A stretch of 64,000 nucleotides of DNA from Aliidiomarina sedimenti (GTDB lineage: Bacteria > Pseudomonadota > Gammaproteobacteria > Enterobacterales > Alteromonadaceae). The stretch lies in contig NZ_PIPN01000001.1 in NCBI RefSeq assembly GCF_003986955.1, forward strand, positions 682,001 to 746,000. Direction: 5' to 3'. The translations under genes were made by a program, and so were the position numbers. Position 1 is the stretch's first letter. Each line of letters opens with the position of its first letter. Positions 19,209-28,621 of the stretch are shown in pieces. A model generated the notes under the pieces. The model was not told the DNA's origin, made no database searches, and was given only the letters and a program-made list of their open reading frames with translations.

Positions 19209-19946
19209 TTATTCAGAGTCTGCTTCAACAAACTCGTCTTTTTCAGATGCAACCGCTACACCTGACTGCTGACGACCTTCATTGATGGTCGCAGCGGCCG
19301 AGCCTAGGTACAACTGAATGGCACGAATAGCATCGTCGTTACCAGGGATAACGTAATCAACGCCGTCTGGGTTCGAGTTGGTATCAACCACAGATACAAC
19401 CGGGATACCCAGGTTGTTCGCTTCTTTAATCGCGATGTGTTCATGGTCAGCATCGATGACGAATAATACGTCAGGCAAGCCGCCCATGTTTTTGATACCG
19501 CCCAGGCTCTTCTCAAGCTTGTCCATTTCACGCGAGTTAACCAGCGCTTCTTTCTTGGTCAGCTTTTCGAAAGTACCGTCCTGGCTTTGTGCTTCTAAGT
19601 CTTTCAGACGTTTGATTGACTGACGAACGGTTTTCCAGTTAGTCAGCATACCACCCAACCAGCGGTGGTTTACGAAGTACTGGTTGCAAGACAATGCACT
19701 TTCTTTAACCGTTTGAGCAGCTGCGCGCTTAGTACCAACAAACAGAATTTTACCGTTGTTAGACGCGGTGTGCTGTAAGAAGCTCAGTGCATCATTGAAC
19801 ATTGGAACGGTTTGCTCCAGGTTAATGATGTGAATCTTGTTACGCGCGCCGAAGATGAAAGGCTTCATCTTAGGGTTCCAATAACGAGTCTGGTGACCGA
19901 AGTGGACACCCGCTTTCAGCATGTCACGCATTGACACTGTAGCCAT
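19209..19946 (-). CDS. rpsB: 30S ribosomal protein S2
   Basis: S2 binds late in 30S assembly near S1. The 245-residue protein (E. coli 241) begins [20 protein letters not shown] and contains the family signatures [29 protein letters not shown] and the nucleotide-like [11 protein letters not shown] region, with an acidic C-terminal tail. The ATG at 19946 has GAGGAAA about 5 nt upstream. It is first in the rpsB-tsf operon, with a strong promoter and a leader of about 160 nt. In enterobacteria S2 represses its own operon through this leader. Confidence 0.98.
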   Translation of the reverse strand: MATVSMRDMLKAGVHFGHQTRYWNPKMKPFIFGARNKIHIINLEQTVPMFNDALSFLQHTASNNGKILFVGTKRAAAQTVKESALSCNQYFVNHRWLGGMLTNWKTVRQSIKRLKDLEAQSQDGTFEKLTKKEALVNSREMDKLEKSLGGIKNMGGLPDVLFVIDADHEHIAIKEANNLGIPVVSVVDTNSNPDGVDYVIPGNDDAIRAIQLYLGSAAATINEGRQQSGVAVASEKDEFVEADSE

Positions 19947-20108
19947 TTTAAATTTCCTCAAGTAGGGGTTACGCCTCCATATATCCCATGCCACCGACCC
20001 GTTGAGTCAAACCCGTCAGGCACCCCGGAGCATGTGTCGATATATGTGTGTAATTTAAGTATTAAAAGTTTAGTTTCTAAAGCTCAATTTGCAGCCCATG
20101 GGGTTGCG
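19947..20108 (-). promoter_or_regulatory. Long 5' leader of rpsB mRNA (candidate S2 autoregulatory leader)
   Basis: Taking the start about 7 nt after the -10 box gives a leader of about 160 nt. Its 3' half is rich in G and C and can fold (for example GGGGT near 20026 on the minus strand with ACCCC near 19966, just before the ribosome binding site). A six-codon ATG mini-ORF (19969-19989) lies inside. Known: rpsB of enterobacteria has a conserved leader used for S2 feedback. Whether this one works the same way is inference. Confidence 0.5.
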
Positions 20109-20114
20109 GCGCGT

Positions 20115-20143
20115 TTTATACCACAATTGACCATTAATTTCAA
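20115..20143 (-). promoter_or_regulatory. Strong sigma-70 promoter of rpsB-tsf
   Basis: Minus strand: TTGAAA (20138-20143), exactly 17 bp, TATAAA (20115-20120), followed by a GC-rich discriminator (ACGCGCCGC). This is near consensus, and a GC-rich discriminator is typical of promoters under stringent (ppGpp) control. The map side of this 348-bp divergent gap (to 20294) shows only a loose dyad, GGCCGCT/AGCGGCC at 20206-20212 and 20242-20248, and no clear promoter. Confidence 0.75.
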
Positions 20144-20294
20144 AATTTTCTATTGGTTGGCGCGCTGTTCAGCAGGTGCGTAAAAGGTTGCTTTCTGCTA
20201 CCATTGGCCGCTGCAAACAACCCCTGACGTTGTCTGACGTAAGCGGCCGACTCCACAGGTCCACAGGGTTACTTCAAACAATTGAGTGCTTGGT

Positions 20295-21080
20295 ATGTCG
20301 ATTAAGATTAAAACTGCTGAAGAAATTGAAAAAATGCGTGTCGCGGGCCGTCTTGCCGCCAGTGTGCTGGAGATGATTACCCCACATGTCAAAGCGGGCA
20401 TCACTACAGATGAACTGAACACCATCTGTCACGACTATATTGTCGCTCACGACGCATACCCGGCACCACTCAATTACCACGGTTTCCCTAAGTCTATCTG
20501 CACCTCGGTTAACCACTGTGTATGCCATGGCATACCCAACGAAAAACCTCTCAAAAAAGGCGACATTATTAATATTGATGTCACCGTACGTAAAGACGGC
20601 TATCACGGTGATACCAGTAAGATGTTTATCGTTGGTGAAGGCTCTATTCTGGCCAAGCGCTTAACTCAGGTGACCCAGGAGTCCCTTTATAAAGCAATCC
20701 GTATGGTTAAGCCTGGCGTTCGCCTGGGCGACCTGGGCCACGAAATTCAAAGCTATGCCGAAGGCTTCGGCTACTCCATCGTGCGTGAATTCTGCGGCCA
20801 TGGTATTGGCGATGAATTCCACGAAGACCCGCAAGTACTGCATTATGGACGCGCGGGCACCGGTGTCGAACTGAAAGCGGGCATGTGCCTGACCATTGAG
20901 CCGATGGTTAATGCCGGAAAACGCTACACTAAAATCCTTAAAGACGGCTGGACGGTGCTGACCAAAGATCGCAGTTTAAGTGCGCAGTGGGAACATACCC
21001 TACTGGTGACTGAAACGGGTGTGGAAATTCTCACTCTGCGCGACGATGAAGCCATCGAACGCGTCATTGAGCATAGTTAA
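20295..21080 (+). CDS. map: Methionine aminopeptidase, type I
   Basis: Map removes the initiator methionine from nascent proteins. The 261-residue pita-bread metalloenzyme has all five metal ligands: two Asp in NIDVTVRKDGYHGDTS, His in GHGIGDEFHEDP, Glu in TIEPMVN and Glu in QWEHTLLV. The ATG at 20295 is preferred; an in-frame GTG three codons earlier is possible. It diverges from rpsB, a conserved arrangement, and is followed 9 nt later by glnD. Confidence 0.97.
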   Translation: MSIKIKTAEEIEKMRVAGRLAASVLEMITPHVKAGITTDELNTICHDYIVAHDAYPAPLNYHGFPKSICTSVNHCVCHGIPNEKPLKKGDIINIDVTVRKDGYHGDTSKMFIVGEGSILAKRLTQVTQESLYKAIRMVKPGVRLGDLGHEIQSYAEGFGYSIVREFCGHGIGDEFHEDPQVLHYGRAGTGVELKAGMCLTIEPMVNAGKRYTKILKDGWTVLTKDRSLSAQWEHTLLVTETGVEILTLRDDEAIERVIEHS

Positions 21081-21089
21081 CAGCCACCC

Positions 21090-23735
21090 ATGCGCCAGCA
21101 CGCCGCTCCCGAATTTGCTCAACTGTTCAGCGCCCACTGGCCCGCTTCTTTAAGTGATCTGGCGGGCTTTAAGGCGCAGCTAAAAGCCTACAATGACTGG
21201 TCCGCCGAACAGTTTATCAGTGCCGACATCGATATACTGGTGCAGCACCGGGCGTATTTTTTCGACCAACTACTCTGTCACCTCTGGTCGCAGCTGCAAT
21301 TACCAGCTGACGATTTAGCGCTATTAGCCGTCGGTGGCTATGGTCGCGGCACCATGCACCCCTGCTCCGATATTGATTTACTGTTTCTGCACGAAGGCTA
21401 TTTAAGCACCCCAAATGTAGAAAAAATCAGTGAACTGGTTACGCTATTGTGGGATTTACGCCTCGATGTCGGCCATTCAGTGCGTACCGTTGAGCAATGC
21501 ATGCAAGGTGCCGACGAGGATATCAGCATTGCCACCACGCTGATTGAGAATCGCCTGTTATGTGGTGACGAGCAGCTCACTGAACGTTTACAACAACGTA
21601 TTAATCGCGACTTCCCCTGGTCCAGCCGCGCTTTTTATCAGGCCAAAGTAGATGAACAGACGTCGCGCCATCAACGCTACCACGGCACCTCGTATAATCT
21701 GGAACCGAACATCAAATCGTCCCCAGGCGGGCTGCGAGACATTCAGACCATCGGCTGGATCGCCAAACACCATTTTCGCACCAAGAATGATGAAAGCCTG
21801 GTCGAATACCACTACATCAGCGCCGATGAATTCTTAGAACTGCAGGACTGCACCAGTTTTCTCTGGCGCGTCCGTTATGCCCTGCACCTGGAAGCCGACA
21901 AAGCCGAAGACCGCTTACTGTTTGACTATCAGCCCGGCGTAGCGATGCGCCTTGGCTATGGCCGTGAGGGTAAGAGCTCAGTTGAACAGATGATGAAAGA
22001 CTACTTCAAAGTAGTGCTGCGGGTGTGTGAACTGAACCGCATGCTGTTGCAGTTCTTTGAGCAGGCCATTTTAACCGGTGACACGTCCCCTGCACCACTG
22101 GTGCTGGATGCGGACTTTGTCATTTTGCGCGGACTTATCAGCGCCCGCCATGATGATGTGTTTAAACACGCACAGACGATTATGCGGTTTTTCCTGCTGA
22201 TAACAGAGCGCAGTGATATCAAAGGTATCCATTCGCATACCATCCGCTTACTGCGCAATGCGCGGGGGCAGTTACAGCAGCCCCTTAGTTACGACGCTGA
22301 CTGCCGACGCTACTTTAACGCCATTGTGAAACACCCGCGGGGCTTCGGCTTGCCGTTCGCGCTGATGCACCAGCATGGCATCATGGCGCAGTACCTGCCC
22401 CAATGGCAGCATATTGTTGGGCAGATGCAGTTTGACCTGTTTCACGCCTATACCGTGGACGAACATACCTTTCGCCTGATTAGCAACCTCTACAATTTCA
22501 CTCTGGAAGAACAAAGTGAGCGCTTCCCGCTTTGCAGCGAACTGGTGCAAGGCATGGCCAAACCCGAACTCTTGTTCCTCGCCGGTATTTTCCATGATAT
22601 TGCCAAAGGCCGTGGAGGTGACCACTCGGAGTTGGGTGAAGTCGACGCCCTCCATTTTTGTCAACAGCATGACTATCCCGACGACGACGCGGCACTGGTA
22701 GGCTGGCTGGTTCGCCAGCATCTGCTGATGTCTGTGACGGCGCAGAAGCGTGATATTTACGATCCTGAAGTGCTGCAAAAATTCGCCCGTGAAGTAAAGA
22801 CCATGCAACGGCTGCAATACCTCTATTGCCTGACCGTCGCCGACATCCGTGCGACCAACAGCAACCTGTGGAATAACTGGAAAGCGACCTTACTTGAAGA
22901 GCTCTACCATGCCACCGCCAATATACTGCAGCAGAAAGGCAGTCACAGCATGGACATTCGTGAGCGGATCAACGCCAATCGCGCCGGAGCAATGGGGTTG
23001 CTGTTAAGCGCAGGCTATGCGGCCAACGAAGTCACTCAGTTGTGGGCTCGCTTTACAGTGGACTATTTTAATCGCCACACCCCAGAACAAATTGCCTGGC
23101 ATACTCAGCACATTGTCCATCTGCAGGAGCATCAGCTACCGCTGATCCTGATTGGCGACGAAAATAATCACGGTACCACCGAGCTGTTTATCTACCATCA
23201 TGAAGAAAGCCACTTGTTTGCCAACGTTGCGGCCGTGCTCGATGGTGAGCAGCTGAGTATTCATGATGCACAAATCCTGAATACCCGTGACGGCTATGTA
23301 ATGGACACTTTTGTCCTGCTGCAGACCGATGGCAAACCACTGGTTGACCCGCAGCGAATTGAGGAAGTCAAACAGCATCTCTACGATGTCCTGCGTAAGC
23401 GACGTTCACCTCCCTCAGCTAAACGTCATCTGTCACGGCGGATGCGTAATTTCAATGTGCCGACAAAGGTCACCTTTCTTGCGCAGAAAAATAAGAAACG
23501 CACCACGTTTGAATTGGTCACACTGGATCGCCCGGGCCTGATTGCGATGCTGGCTAAGGTTCTGCAAGCACAGAATGTCACTTTGCAGGCAGCCAAGATT
23601 ACCACCATTGGTGAACAGGCTGAGGATTTATTCAGTGTCACCTCCGAGCACCAGCAGGCACTGAGTGAAAGCCAGTGTGAACAGCTTAAAAAGACAATTA
23701 TTGATACCCTGAACGATGAACCTGATCCCAATTGA
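21090..23735 (+). CDS. glnD: Bifunctional uridylyltransferase/uridylyl-removing enzyme GlnD
   Basis: GlnD senses glutamine and adds or removes UMP on PII proteins (GlnB/GlnK), controlling nitrogen assimilation. The 881-residue protein (E. coli 890) has the nucleotidyltransferase motif GGYGRGTMHPCSDIDLLF (about 92-110), the GlnD PII-UTase linker domain, an HD domain (GIFHDIAKGRGGDHSELG, about 503-520) for UMP removal and two C-terminal ACT domains (about 690-770 and 800-875) for glutamine sensing. It is in line with map and dapD, as in E. coli. Confidence 0.97.
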   Translation: MRQHAAPEFAQLFSAHWPASLSDLAGFKAQLKAYNDWSAEQFISADIDILVQHRAYFFDQLLCHLWSQLQLPADDLALLAVGGYGRGTMHPCSDIDLLFLHEGYLSTPNVEKISELVTLLWDLRLDVGHSVRTVEQCMQGADEDISIATTLIENRLLCGDEQLTERLQQRINRDFPWSSRAFYQAKVDEQTSRHQRYHGTSYNLEPNIKSSPGGLRDIQTIGWIAKHHFRTKNDESLVEYHYISADEFLELQDCTSFLWRVRYALHLEADKAEDRLLFDYQPGVAMRLGYGREGKSSVEQMMKDYFKVVLRVCELNRMLLQFFEQAILTGDTSPAPLVLDADFVILRGLISARHDDVFKHAQTIMRFFLLITERSDIKGIHSHTIRLLRNARGQLQQPLSYDADCRRYFNAIVKHPRGFGLPFALMHQHGIMAQYLPQWQHIVGQMQFDLFHAYTVDEHTFRLISNLYNFTLEEQSERFPLCSELVQGMAKPELLFLAGIFHDIAKGRGGDHSELGEVDALHFCQQHDYPDDDAALVGWLVRQHLLMSVTAQKRDIYDPEVLQKFAREVKTMQRLQYLYCLTVADIRATNSNLWNNWKATLLEELYHATANILQQKGSHSMDIRERINANRAGAMGLLLSAGYAANEVTQLWARFTVDYFNRHTPEQIAWHTQHIVHLQEHQLPLILIGDENNHGTTELFIYHHEESHLFANVAAVLDGEQLSIHDAQILNTRDGYVMDTFVLLQTDGKPLVDPQRIEEVKQHLYDVLRKRRSPPSAKRHLSRRMRNFNVPTKVTFLAQKNKKRTTFELVTLDRPGLIAMLAKVLQAQNVTLQAAKITTIGEQAEDLFSVTSEHQQALSESQCEQLKKTIIDTLNDEPDPN

Positions 23736-23764
23736 TTAACTGAAAATAACGAAGTAGGAAAGTT

Positions 23765-24589
23765 ATGCAAGAGCTACAACAGATTATCGAAGACGCTTTT
23801 GAGAAGCGTGCGGACTTGTCCCCGGCCAGTGCGCCGGATGAGATTCGTGACGCCGTTCGCCAGGCCCTTGACGGGCTCGATTCAGGCACCCTGCGGGTAG
23901 CCGAAAAGAAAGACGGTGACTGGGTGGTCAACGAATGGGTAAAAAAAGCGGTGTTATTGTCATTCCGTCTCAATGACAACGAACTGATGGACGGTGGTGA
24001 AACCCGCTTTTTTGACAAAGTCCCAAGTAAATACGCTGACTACAGCGAAGCTGATTTTAAACGTGACGGTGTCCGTGTGGTGCCGCCGGCGATGGTTCGT
24101 CGGGGCTCTTTCGTGGGTAACAACGTGGTGGTCATGCCAAGCTATGTCAACCTCGGCGCCTACGTCGATGAAGGCAGCATGATCGACACCTGGGCAACCG
24201 TTGGGTCCTGTGCGCAAATTGGTAAGAACGTTCACCTGTCTGGTGGCGTCGGCATTGGCGGCGTGCTGGAGCCCTTGCAAGCCAACCCCACGATTATCGA
24301 AGACAACTGCTTTATTGGTGCCCGCTCAGAAATTGTCGAAGGGGTCATCGTCGAAGAGGGCGCCGTTATCTCGATGGGCGTGTATATCGGCCAGAGCACT
24401 CGCATTTTTGATCGCGAAACCGGTCAGGTTCATTACGGTCGCGTACCTGCCGGTGCGGTAGTGGTACCTGGTTCGTTGCCCGCCAAAGATGGCAGCCACA
24501 GCTTGTATGCAGCTATTATCGTCAAGAAAGTAGACGCCAAGACCCGCGCTAAAGTCGGTATTAACGAGCTACTTCGGGCCGCTGAGTAA
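23765..24589 (+). CDS. dapD: 2,3,4,5-tetrahydropyridine-2,6-dicarboxylate N-succinyltransferase
   Basis: DapD succinylates tetrahydrodipicolinate in lysine and diaminopimelate synthesis. It has 274 residues, the same as E. coli, with an N-terminal helical domain (1-100), a left-handed beta-helix of hexapeptide repeats (about 105-230; [29 protein letters not shown]) and a C-terminal tail. The ribosome binding site is AGGAAAG. It ends 5 bp from the convergent truC stop, with no visible terminator in between. Confidence 0.97.
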   Translation: MQELQQIIEDAFEKRADLSPASAPDEIRDAVRQALDGLDSGTLRVAEKKDGDWVVNEWVKKAVLLSFRLNDNELMDGGETRFFDKVPSKYADYSEADFKRDGVRVVPPAMVRRGSFVGNNVVVMPSYVNLGAYVDEGSMIDTWATVGSCAQIGKNVHLSGGVGIGGVLEPLQANPTIIEDNCFIGARSEIVEGVIVEEGAVISMGVYIGQSTRIFDRETGQVHYGRVPAGAVVVPGSLPAKDGSHSLYAAIIVKKVDAKTRAKVGINELLRAAE

Positions 24590-24594
24590 CGCAG

Positions 24595-25323
24595 TTAAGG
24601 CCGTATTGCATCCGGCGCCTGAAACGGGCGCCGGAACTCTGCCGGAACCTCACTTTGAATATGAATTTTCTGCTTAGTAATTGGGTGGGTAAATTCCATC
24701 CCGGTCGCAGCTAACAACAAACGCTGCAGGTCAAAATGCTGTCGAAAAAAACGATTCTGGCGGCCGTCACCATGACTGGTATCACCAATAATCGGATGTC
24801 GCAGATGTGCCATATGGCGTCTCAACTGGTGCTTACGACCTGTTTTCGGTGACAGTTTCACCAGTGAATAACGCGCCGTAGTGTGCTGTTTACTGACTTC
24901 ATAAGGCAATTCAACCCGCTCCAGTGTCATATAGTCGGTCACCGCTGACTGCGCTTCTTTGTCCGTCGATGCCTGTTTATCGGCAATCTTATCCAGCTGC
25001 TCTGTTAACGGGTAATCAATCTGACCATGCTCGGGCAAATAGCCACGCACCACCGCATGGTACATTTTATGTACCTCACGGTTGGCAAAGCATTCACCCA
25101 TTTGTCGCGCGCTGTCACTATCCAGTGCGAAGAGTAAAATACCCGAGGTGGGACGATCCAGTCTGTGCACCGGATACACCCGTTGCCCTATCTGGTCACG
25201 TAGCATCTGCAGCGCAAATTCTTTCGCCTCAGACGCGATCCAGGAGCGATGCACCAATAATCCCGCAGGTTTATCGATGGCGACGAAATAGGGATCCTGA
25301 AACAGCAGCGACAGTTCGCTCAT
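24595..25323 (-). CDS. truC: tRNA pseudouridine(65) synthase TruC
   Basis: TruC isomerises U65 in the acceptor stem of some tRNAs. The 242-residue RluA-family protein has the catalytic Asp in HRLDRPTSGILLF (about 53-65), the basic KTGRKHQLRRHMAH motif and THPITKQK. There is no S4 domain, which separates TruC from RluC and RluD. It overlaps the stop of upstream yqcC by 4 nt; the truC-yqcC pairing matches E. coli. Confidence 0.92.
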   Translation of the reverse strand: MSELSLLFQDPYFVAIDKPAGLLVHRSWIASEAKEFALQMLRDQIGQRVYPVHRLDRPTSGILLFALDSDSARQMGECFANREVHKMYHAVVRGYLPEHGQIDYPLTEQLDKIADKQASTDKEAQSAVTDYMTLERVELPYEVSKQHTTARYSLVKLSPKTGRKHQLRRHMAHLRHPIIGDTSHGDGRQNRFFRQHFDLQRLLLAATGMEFTHPITKQKIHIQSEVPAEFRRPFQAPDAIRP

Positions 25324-25664
25324 GCCTGGTCCGGTTGCAATGGGTCCTGCCCGGTAACAGCCTGGTCCAACTCACGCAGACAATTAATAAGCATCCGATG
25401 CCGTTTCAACTGACCGGAATACACCTGCACCGCCATCGGGCTGACTGCCATCGAGGTTGGTAAAGGTCGACGCGCCTGCACCAGGTTTTCCATTCGTGGT
25501 ATCATTATGAACTGCAACCACTGGTGAAACGCCAGGGTGTCCACCGCAAATGGCTGGGTGCTCTGCAAAGCCTCCGCAGACGGAGCTTGCGACTGCCATA
25601 ACTGAAGATCCCGCAGCTCGTTTTGCAGCTGCACTAATAAAATCTGGACTTGCTGATATTGCAC
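25320..25664 (-). CDS. yqcC: YqcC family protein (DUF446)
   Basis: A 114-residue helical protein of the YqcC/DUF446 family (E. coli 109 residues), with the family pattern LQLWQSQAPSAEAL, QPFAVDTLAFHQWLQFIMIPRM. Function is unknown. In E. coli it sits between truC and syd; here syd is several genes away but in the same neighbourhood. The start is read as GTG with only a weak AAGAGA upstream. Translationally coupled to truC. Confidence 0.88.
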   Translation of the reverse strand: MQYQQVQILLVQLQNELRDLQLWQSQAPSAEALQSTQPFAVDTLAFHQWLQFIMIPRMENLVQARRPLPTSMAVSPMAVQVYSGQLKRHRMLINCLRELDQAVTGQDPLQPDQA

Positions 25665-25752
25665 TAGAGTTCTCTTACTTACCGCATTGAATTGGCAAAA
25701 TATAACACCATACGACTGACATTCATCACCACCTGTAACGAGTTAACGAACT

Positions 25753-26820
25753 ATGACCCAGGCGAACAGCGTTGATACTTTAACTGAGTTTCTCACTATC
25801 GGAGACACCCATTATTACATTTTTGACTTAGGTCGTCTTGTTCAACAAATTGCAAATACTGAGTTTGCATTGATAGAAGCTGGCCAGCAGCCCTACCCCA
25901 CACCGCTGCAACAACACGCCTGGCTTGGCATTGTCTTCTGGCATAAAAATAATGCGCAGAGCCCTTATATCTGGTTCGCGAAGTTTCCACTGGATGAGCG
26001 TGGCCTGATCAGCCATGGCGCGCGCCAGCATTATCTGCAAATTATAGTCGAAGCACTGGGTCGCGATATTACCGCGCCAACCAGCGCTGAACAGGACGAG
26101 ATCCTGAAACAAAACCCATATATTTTTACCCCTTCTGAGGATAAACGAGCCGCCTTTCATGCCAAAGTCAGCTACTTATTAGAACAGCCAGCGAGCATTT
26201 ATTATGAAGACGCTGAGGCCTTTATTCTTGGCAAGAGCCAGCCAGCTGACTGGCAGCAACTCGGCTTACAGGGATTGCACGATGTTGCCGTCCGCCTCAA
26301 TCAACAGCCCAAGCTGGCCGCTGCTATCCATCAGCACTTTGACAGCTGGCCTGCTCCTTTTCAGAAAGTGCTTTGTGAAACCCTGGAGCAGCACCCCCTA
26401 CCCAGCAGTCTGCAACATAATTTAACCGCCCGCCTGCAACAGCAACGCGGCGAAGCAGCGCTGCCTCTGCGTATTTCATTACTTCGCGCGCTGAGTAGCT
26501 CGGTGCAATCCGGCAGCCGCATAACCAGCGAGCTGCAGCGCGAGATTAGGACCCTGCTCGATACCTCCTGTGAACCTGATCTGCTGGTTATACTGGCAGC
26601 CCGGTTGTGGCCGTTACTAGAAGACGAGAGTATTCGTAACGCCTATCTGAACCAGTTAGCGACCCAGCCGGACCTGTTCCCGCATTTGTTCGCAGATTTG
26701 GTTGCCTTGCCCGCCTTACGCCCTCATCTGTTGCTGCTACTGCATTCTCCCGACCAGCAAAGTGAGGCCATAAAGAATGCTATTACAGCGATGAAAACGA
26801 GGGTTCAGCGCAATGTTTGA
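25753..26820 (+). CDS. DUF3549 family protein
   Basis: A 355-residue soluble protein that I recognise as the gammaproteobacterial DUF3549 family from its start (TLTEFLTIGDTHYYIFDLGR) and the WLGIVFWHK segment. The C-terminal two thirds are leucine-rich helices that could form a repeat scaffold. No catalytic motif is evident and no function is known to me. It diverges from yqcC and overlaps the following DUF3301 gene by 8 nt, so the two are probably made together. Confidence 0.8.
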   Translation: MTQANSVDTLTEFLTIGDTHYYIFDLGRLVQQIANTEFALIEAGQQPYPTPLQQHAWLGIVFWHKNNAQSPYIWFAKFPLDERGLISHGARQHYLQIIVEALGRDITAPTSAEQDEILKQNPYIFTPSEDKRAAFHAKVSYLLEQPASIYYEDAEAFILGKSQPADWQQLGLQGLHDVAVRLNQQPKLAAAIHQHFDSWPAPFQKVLCETLEQHPLPSSLQHNLTARLQQQRGEAALPLRISLLRALSSSVQSGSRITSELQREIRTLLDTSCEPDLLVILAARLWPLLEDESIRNAYLNQLATQPDLFPHLFADLVALPALRPHLLLLLHSPDQQSEAIKNAITAMKTRVQRNV

Positions 26821-27145
26821 TTTATCAACCGTGGTTATGCTGGCCGTCGTTGCCTGCATTGCCGGTCTGTTCTGGCAGTTTCGCCAGTTAGGCGAACAGG
26901 CGCAGCGCTATGCCATCCACTATTGCAAACAGAACCAGTTGCAGTATCTCGATATTGCGCTGTATCAGATGCGACTGCGGCTGGGTCGCCGCGGCCCATA
27001 CTGGCACAGTCGCTATCGGTTTGGTTTTAGCAGCGACCACGAAAGTCGCTACGAAGGTGAACTGCAGTTTAGTAACCGCCGCTTGCTGAAGATTGAGATG
27101 CCGGTTTACCGGACCATTGCGGCCGAAGGAGAGCACCTCGAGTAG
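26813..27145 (+). CDS. DUF3301 family membrane-anchored protein
   Basis: A 110-residue protein with one N-terminal membrane helix (about 5-23) and a basic soluble domain with the DUF3301 pattern (FWQFRQLGEQAQRYA, LQYLDIALYQMRLRLGRRG, YRFGFSSD..Y.GEL). Function unknown. The start ATG lies inside the DUF3549 gene with GAGGG about 9 nt upstream, indicating coupled translation. It faces the convergent Mpo1-like gene. Confidence 0.85.
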   Translation: MFDLSTVVMLAVVACIAGLFWQFRQLGEQAQRYAIHYCKQNQLQYLDIALYQMRLRLGRRGPYWHSRYRFGFSSDHESRYEGELQFSNRRLLKIEMPVYRTIAAEGEHLE

Positions 27146-27167
27146 TTCTGCGCTAGCAGCGTCTGCT

Positions 27168-27509
27168 TCAGGATGGGTTGGTTGGTGGTTTGATTTTATC
27201 AGCCACCGAGGGGCCGCCGAAAAGCCCAACCCAAAAGTCCTTGTACATCACCCAGTCGCCGAGCAGGCTGTACCAGGGATGTTTAAAGGTAGCCGGCCTG
27301 TTGTGCTCGAAACCGAAGTGACCAAGCCAGGCAAACCCATAGCCAATGACCGGCATTAACAGCAGCCACCAGGCCTGCCCGCTTAGCATAGCCTGCACAA
27401 TTACCGCCAGTACCAGCGTACTGCCGATATAATGCATCGCACGGCAACGTTTATCGCTGTGCTCAGCCAGGTAATACGGATAAAATTCTTTAAACGATTG
27501 GAATTGCAT
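27168..27509 (-). CDS. Mpo1-like / DUF962 membrane protein
   Basis: The 113-residue protein has two to three membrane segments and the Mpo1/DUF962 signature: FYPYYLAEHSDKRCRAMHY with conserved His, then WLGHFGFEHNRPATFKHPWYSLLGD. Yeast Mpo1 is an iron-dependent dioxygenase acting on 2-hydroxy fatty acids; whether bacterial members do the same is not established. The conserved His residues needed for such chemistry are present. Good ribosome binding site GAGG. It lies 4 nt downstream of the GNAT gene, probably one operon. Confidence 0.85.
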   Translation of the reverse strand: MQFQSFKEFYPYYLAEHSDKRCRAMHYIGSTLVLAVIVQAMLSGQAWWLLLMPVIGYGFAWLGHFGFEHNRPATFKHPWYSLLGDWVMYKDFWVGLFGGPSVADKIKPPTNPS

Positions 27510-27513
27510 ACTA

Positions 27514-28161
27514 TCAACCTCGCCCGTGGCTCATCAGTGCGCCACTAATGTCGCCCACCTCGATGCTGCTAAGCTTCTGATATCCGTGTTGACTAAGAAA
27601 GTGCTCATACTCCGGGCGGGTTGCCAGCGCGACCACACCTTCCGCATCCGGGTCGCCTGTCAGCATTGAGTCCACCGCCTGCACCAGCAGTTGGCCAAGA
27701 CCGTGCTGCTGATACCGTGGATGCACCGCAATAAAAGTCAGCATAAAATAGCTTTGGTAAGGCACAGCCTGTTCAATTAAGCGTTCTTTCTCAATCAACT
27801 GGCGGGTACTTACGTAACCCGCCGTTAATAACATGCGTAAGCGCCAATGCCAGAAGCGTTGCGAAGAAAAACCCTGATCAGGACGGGTTAAGCAAACCAC
27901 GCCTTCCAGCGTTTCACCGTGAAAAAGCCCAAACATCGGTTGCCGGTTTTGCCAGAACGCATTGAGTTCCTCACGAATGGCTGCACGTAACCGCTGTGCA
28001 TAACCTTCTTTATCTGCTTTAAAAATTTGCTGAAAAACCGGGTCGTCCTGGTACGCCTGCAACAATAGCGAGGCAGCGACACTAAGATCTTCACCACTCA
28101 GGTACTTCAGTTGTCCCGTTAGTTGCGGGTTATCTGACGTCGTTTGCGCTTGCCCCGACAT
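27514..28161 (-). CDS. GNAT family N-acetyltransferase
   Basis: A 215-residue acyltransferase with the GNAT fold; motif A is visible as FIAVHPRYQQHGLGQLLV (acetyl-CoA pyrophosphate loop Q/H-G-L-G-Q). The N-terminal part (LSGEDLSVAASLLLQAYQDDPVFQQIF) is typical of GNATs acting on small molecules. Substrate unknown. The start at 28161 is set by GAGGAG about 5 nt upstream; a longer frame exists but is poorly supported. It pairs with the Mpo1-like gene. Confidence 0.88.
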   Translation of the reverse strand: MSGQAQTTSDNPQLTGQLKYLSGEDLSVAASLLLQAYQDDPVFQQIFKADKEGYAQRLRAAIREELNAFWQNRQPMFGLFHGETLEGVVCLTRPDQGFSSQRFWHWRLRMLLTAGYVSTRQLIEKERLIEQAVPYQSYFMLTFIAVHPRYQQHGLGQLLVQAVDSMLTGDPDAEGVVALATRPEYEHFLSQHGYQKLSSIEVGDISGALMSHGRG

Positions 28162-28231
28162 TGGCTCTCCTCTGTTCAACCTGTTGACTACCAAACAATA
28201 CGATAGAATAAATAGCTTAACATTAAAGTAA

Positions 28232-28621
28232 CTAATTGCTGGATGAAAGCAACACTTTCAGTTGGTTTTCACCCCAGCCATACAACTCCCCCCGTTCAAA
28301 CACAATCGGGGTGCACTCATCTTTCGTGGTCATGCCATCAGACTCGACGCGTTGGGTGCGGTAATAAAGAACCCGGTAGCTACGCTCGCCAATGCGAAGT
28401 TGCTCGTCAAAATCCGGATTGCCCATGCGCTCGATAACCTCAGCCATTGGTTGTTGTGTGTGCAGCTCATTCAAAGCCTGACGGTTGCGCGATTCCTGTC
28501 GCTCCCAGTCACTCTGACTACGTGAATTTTCAGAGCTTTTATCACCATCTACGACAACTACACAGGCAGATGCTGACAATGCCAAAGGCACCAGTAGGGT
28601 CATTGCTAGTAAAGATTTCAT
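28232..28621 (-). CDS. DUF3192 lipoprotein
   Basis: A 129-residue precursor with a short signal peptide and a lipobox-like site ASAC (Cys20), so probably an outer-membrane or periplasm-facing lipoprotein. The domain at about 45-125 is DUF3192, which has a SmpA/OmlA-like look: VIERMGNPDF, then YRVLYYRTQRVESDGMTTKD and ECTPIVF....LYGWGE. Function unknown. The start ATG has GAGG 4 nt upstream. A paralogue lies at 33304. Confidence 0.82.
   Translation of the reverse strand: MKSLLAMTLLVPLALSASACVVVVDGDKSSENSRSQSDWERQESRNRQALNELHTQQPMAEVIERMGNPDFDEQLRIGERSYRVLYYRTQRVESDGMTTKDECTPIVFERGELYGWGENQLKVLLSSSN

Noticed and set aside
22272-22817. Minus-strand open frame of 181 codons opposite glnD
   Set aside because: It lies within the strongly conserved HD region of glnD and shows no protein-like motif; a shadow of the coding strand.
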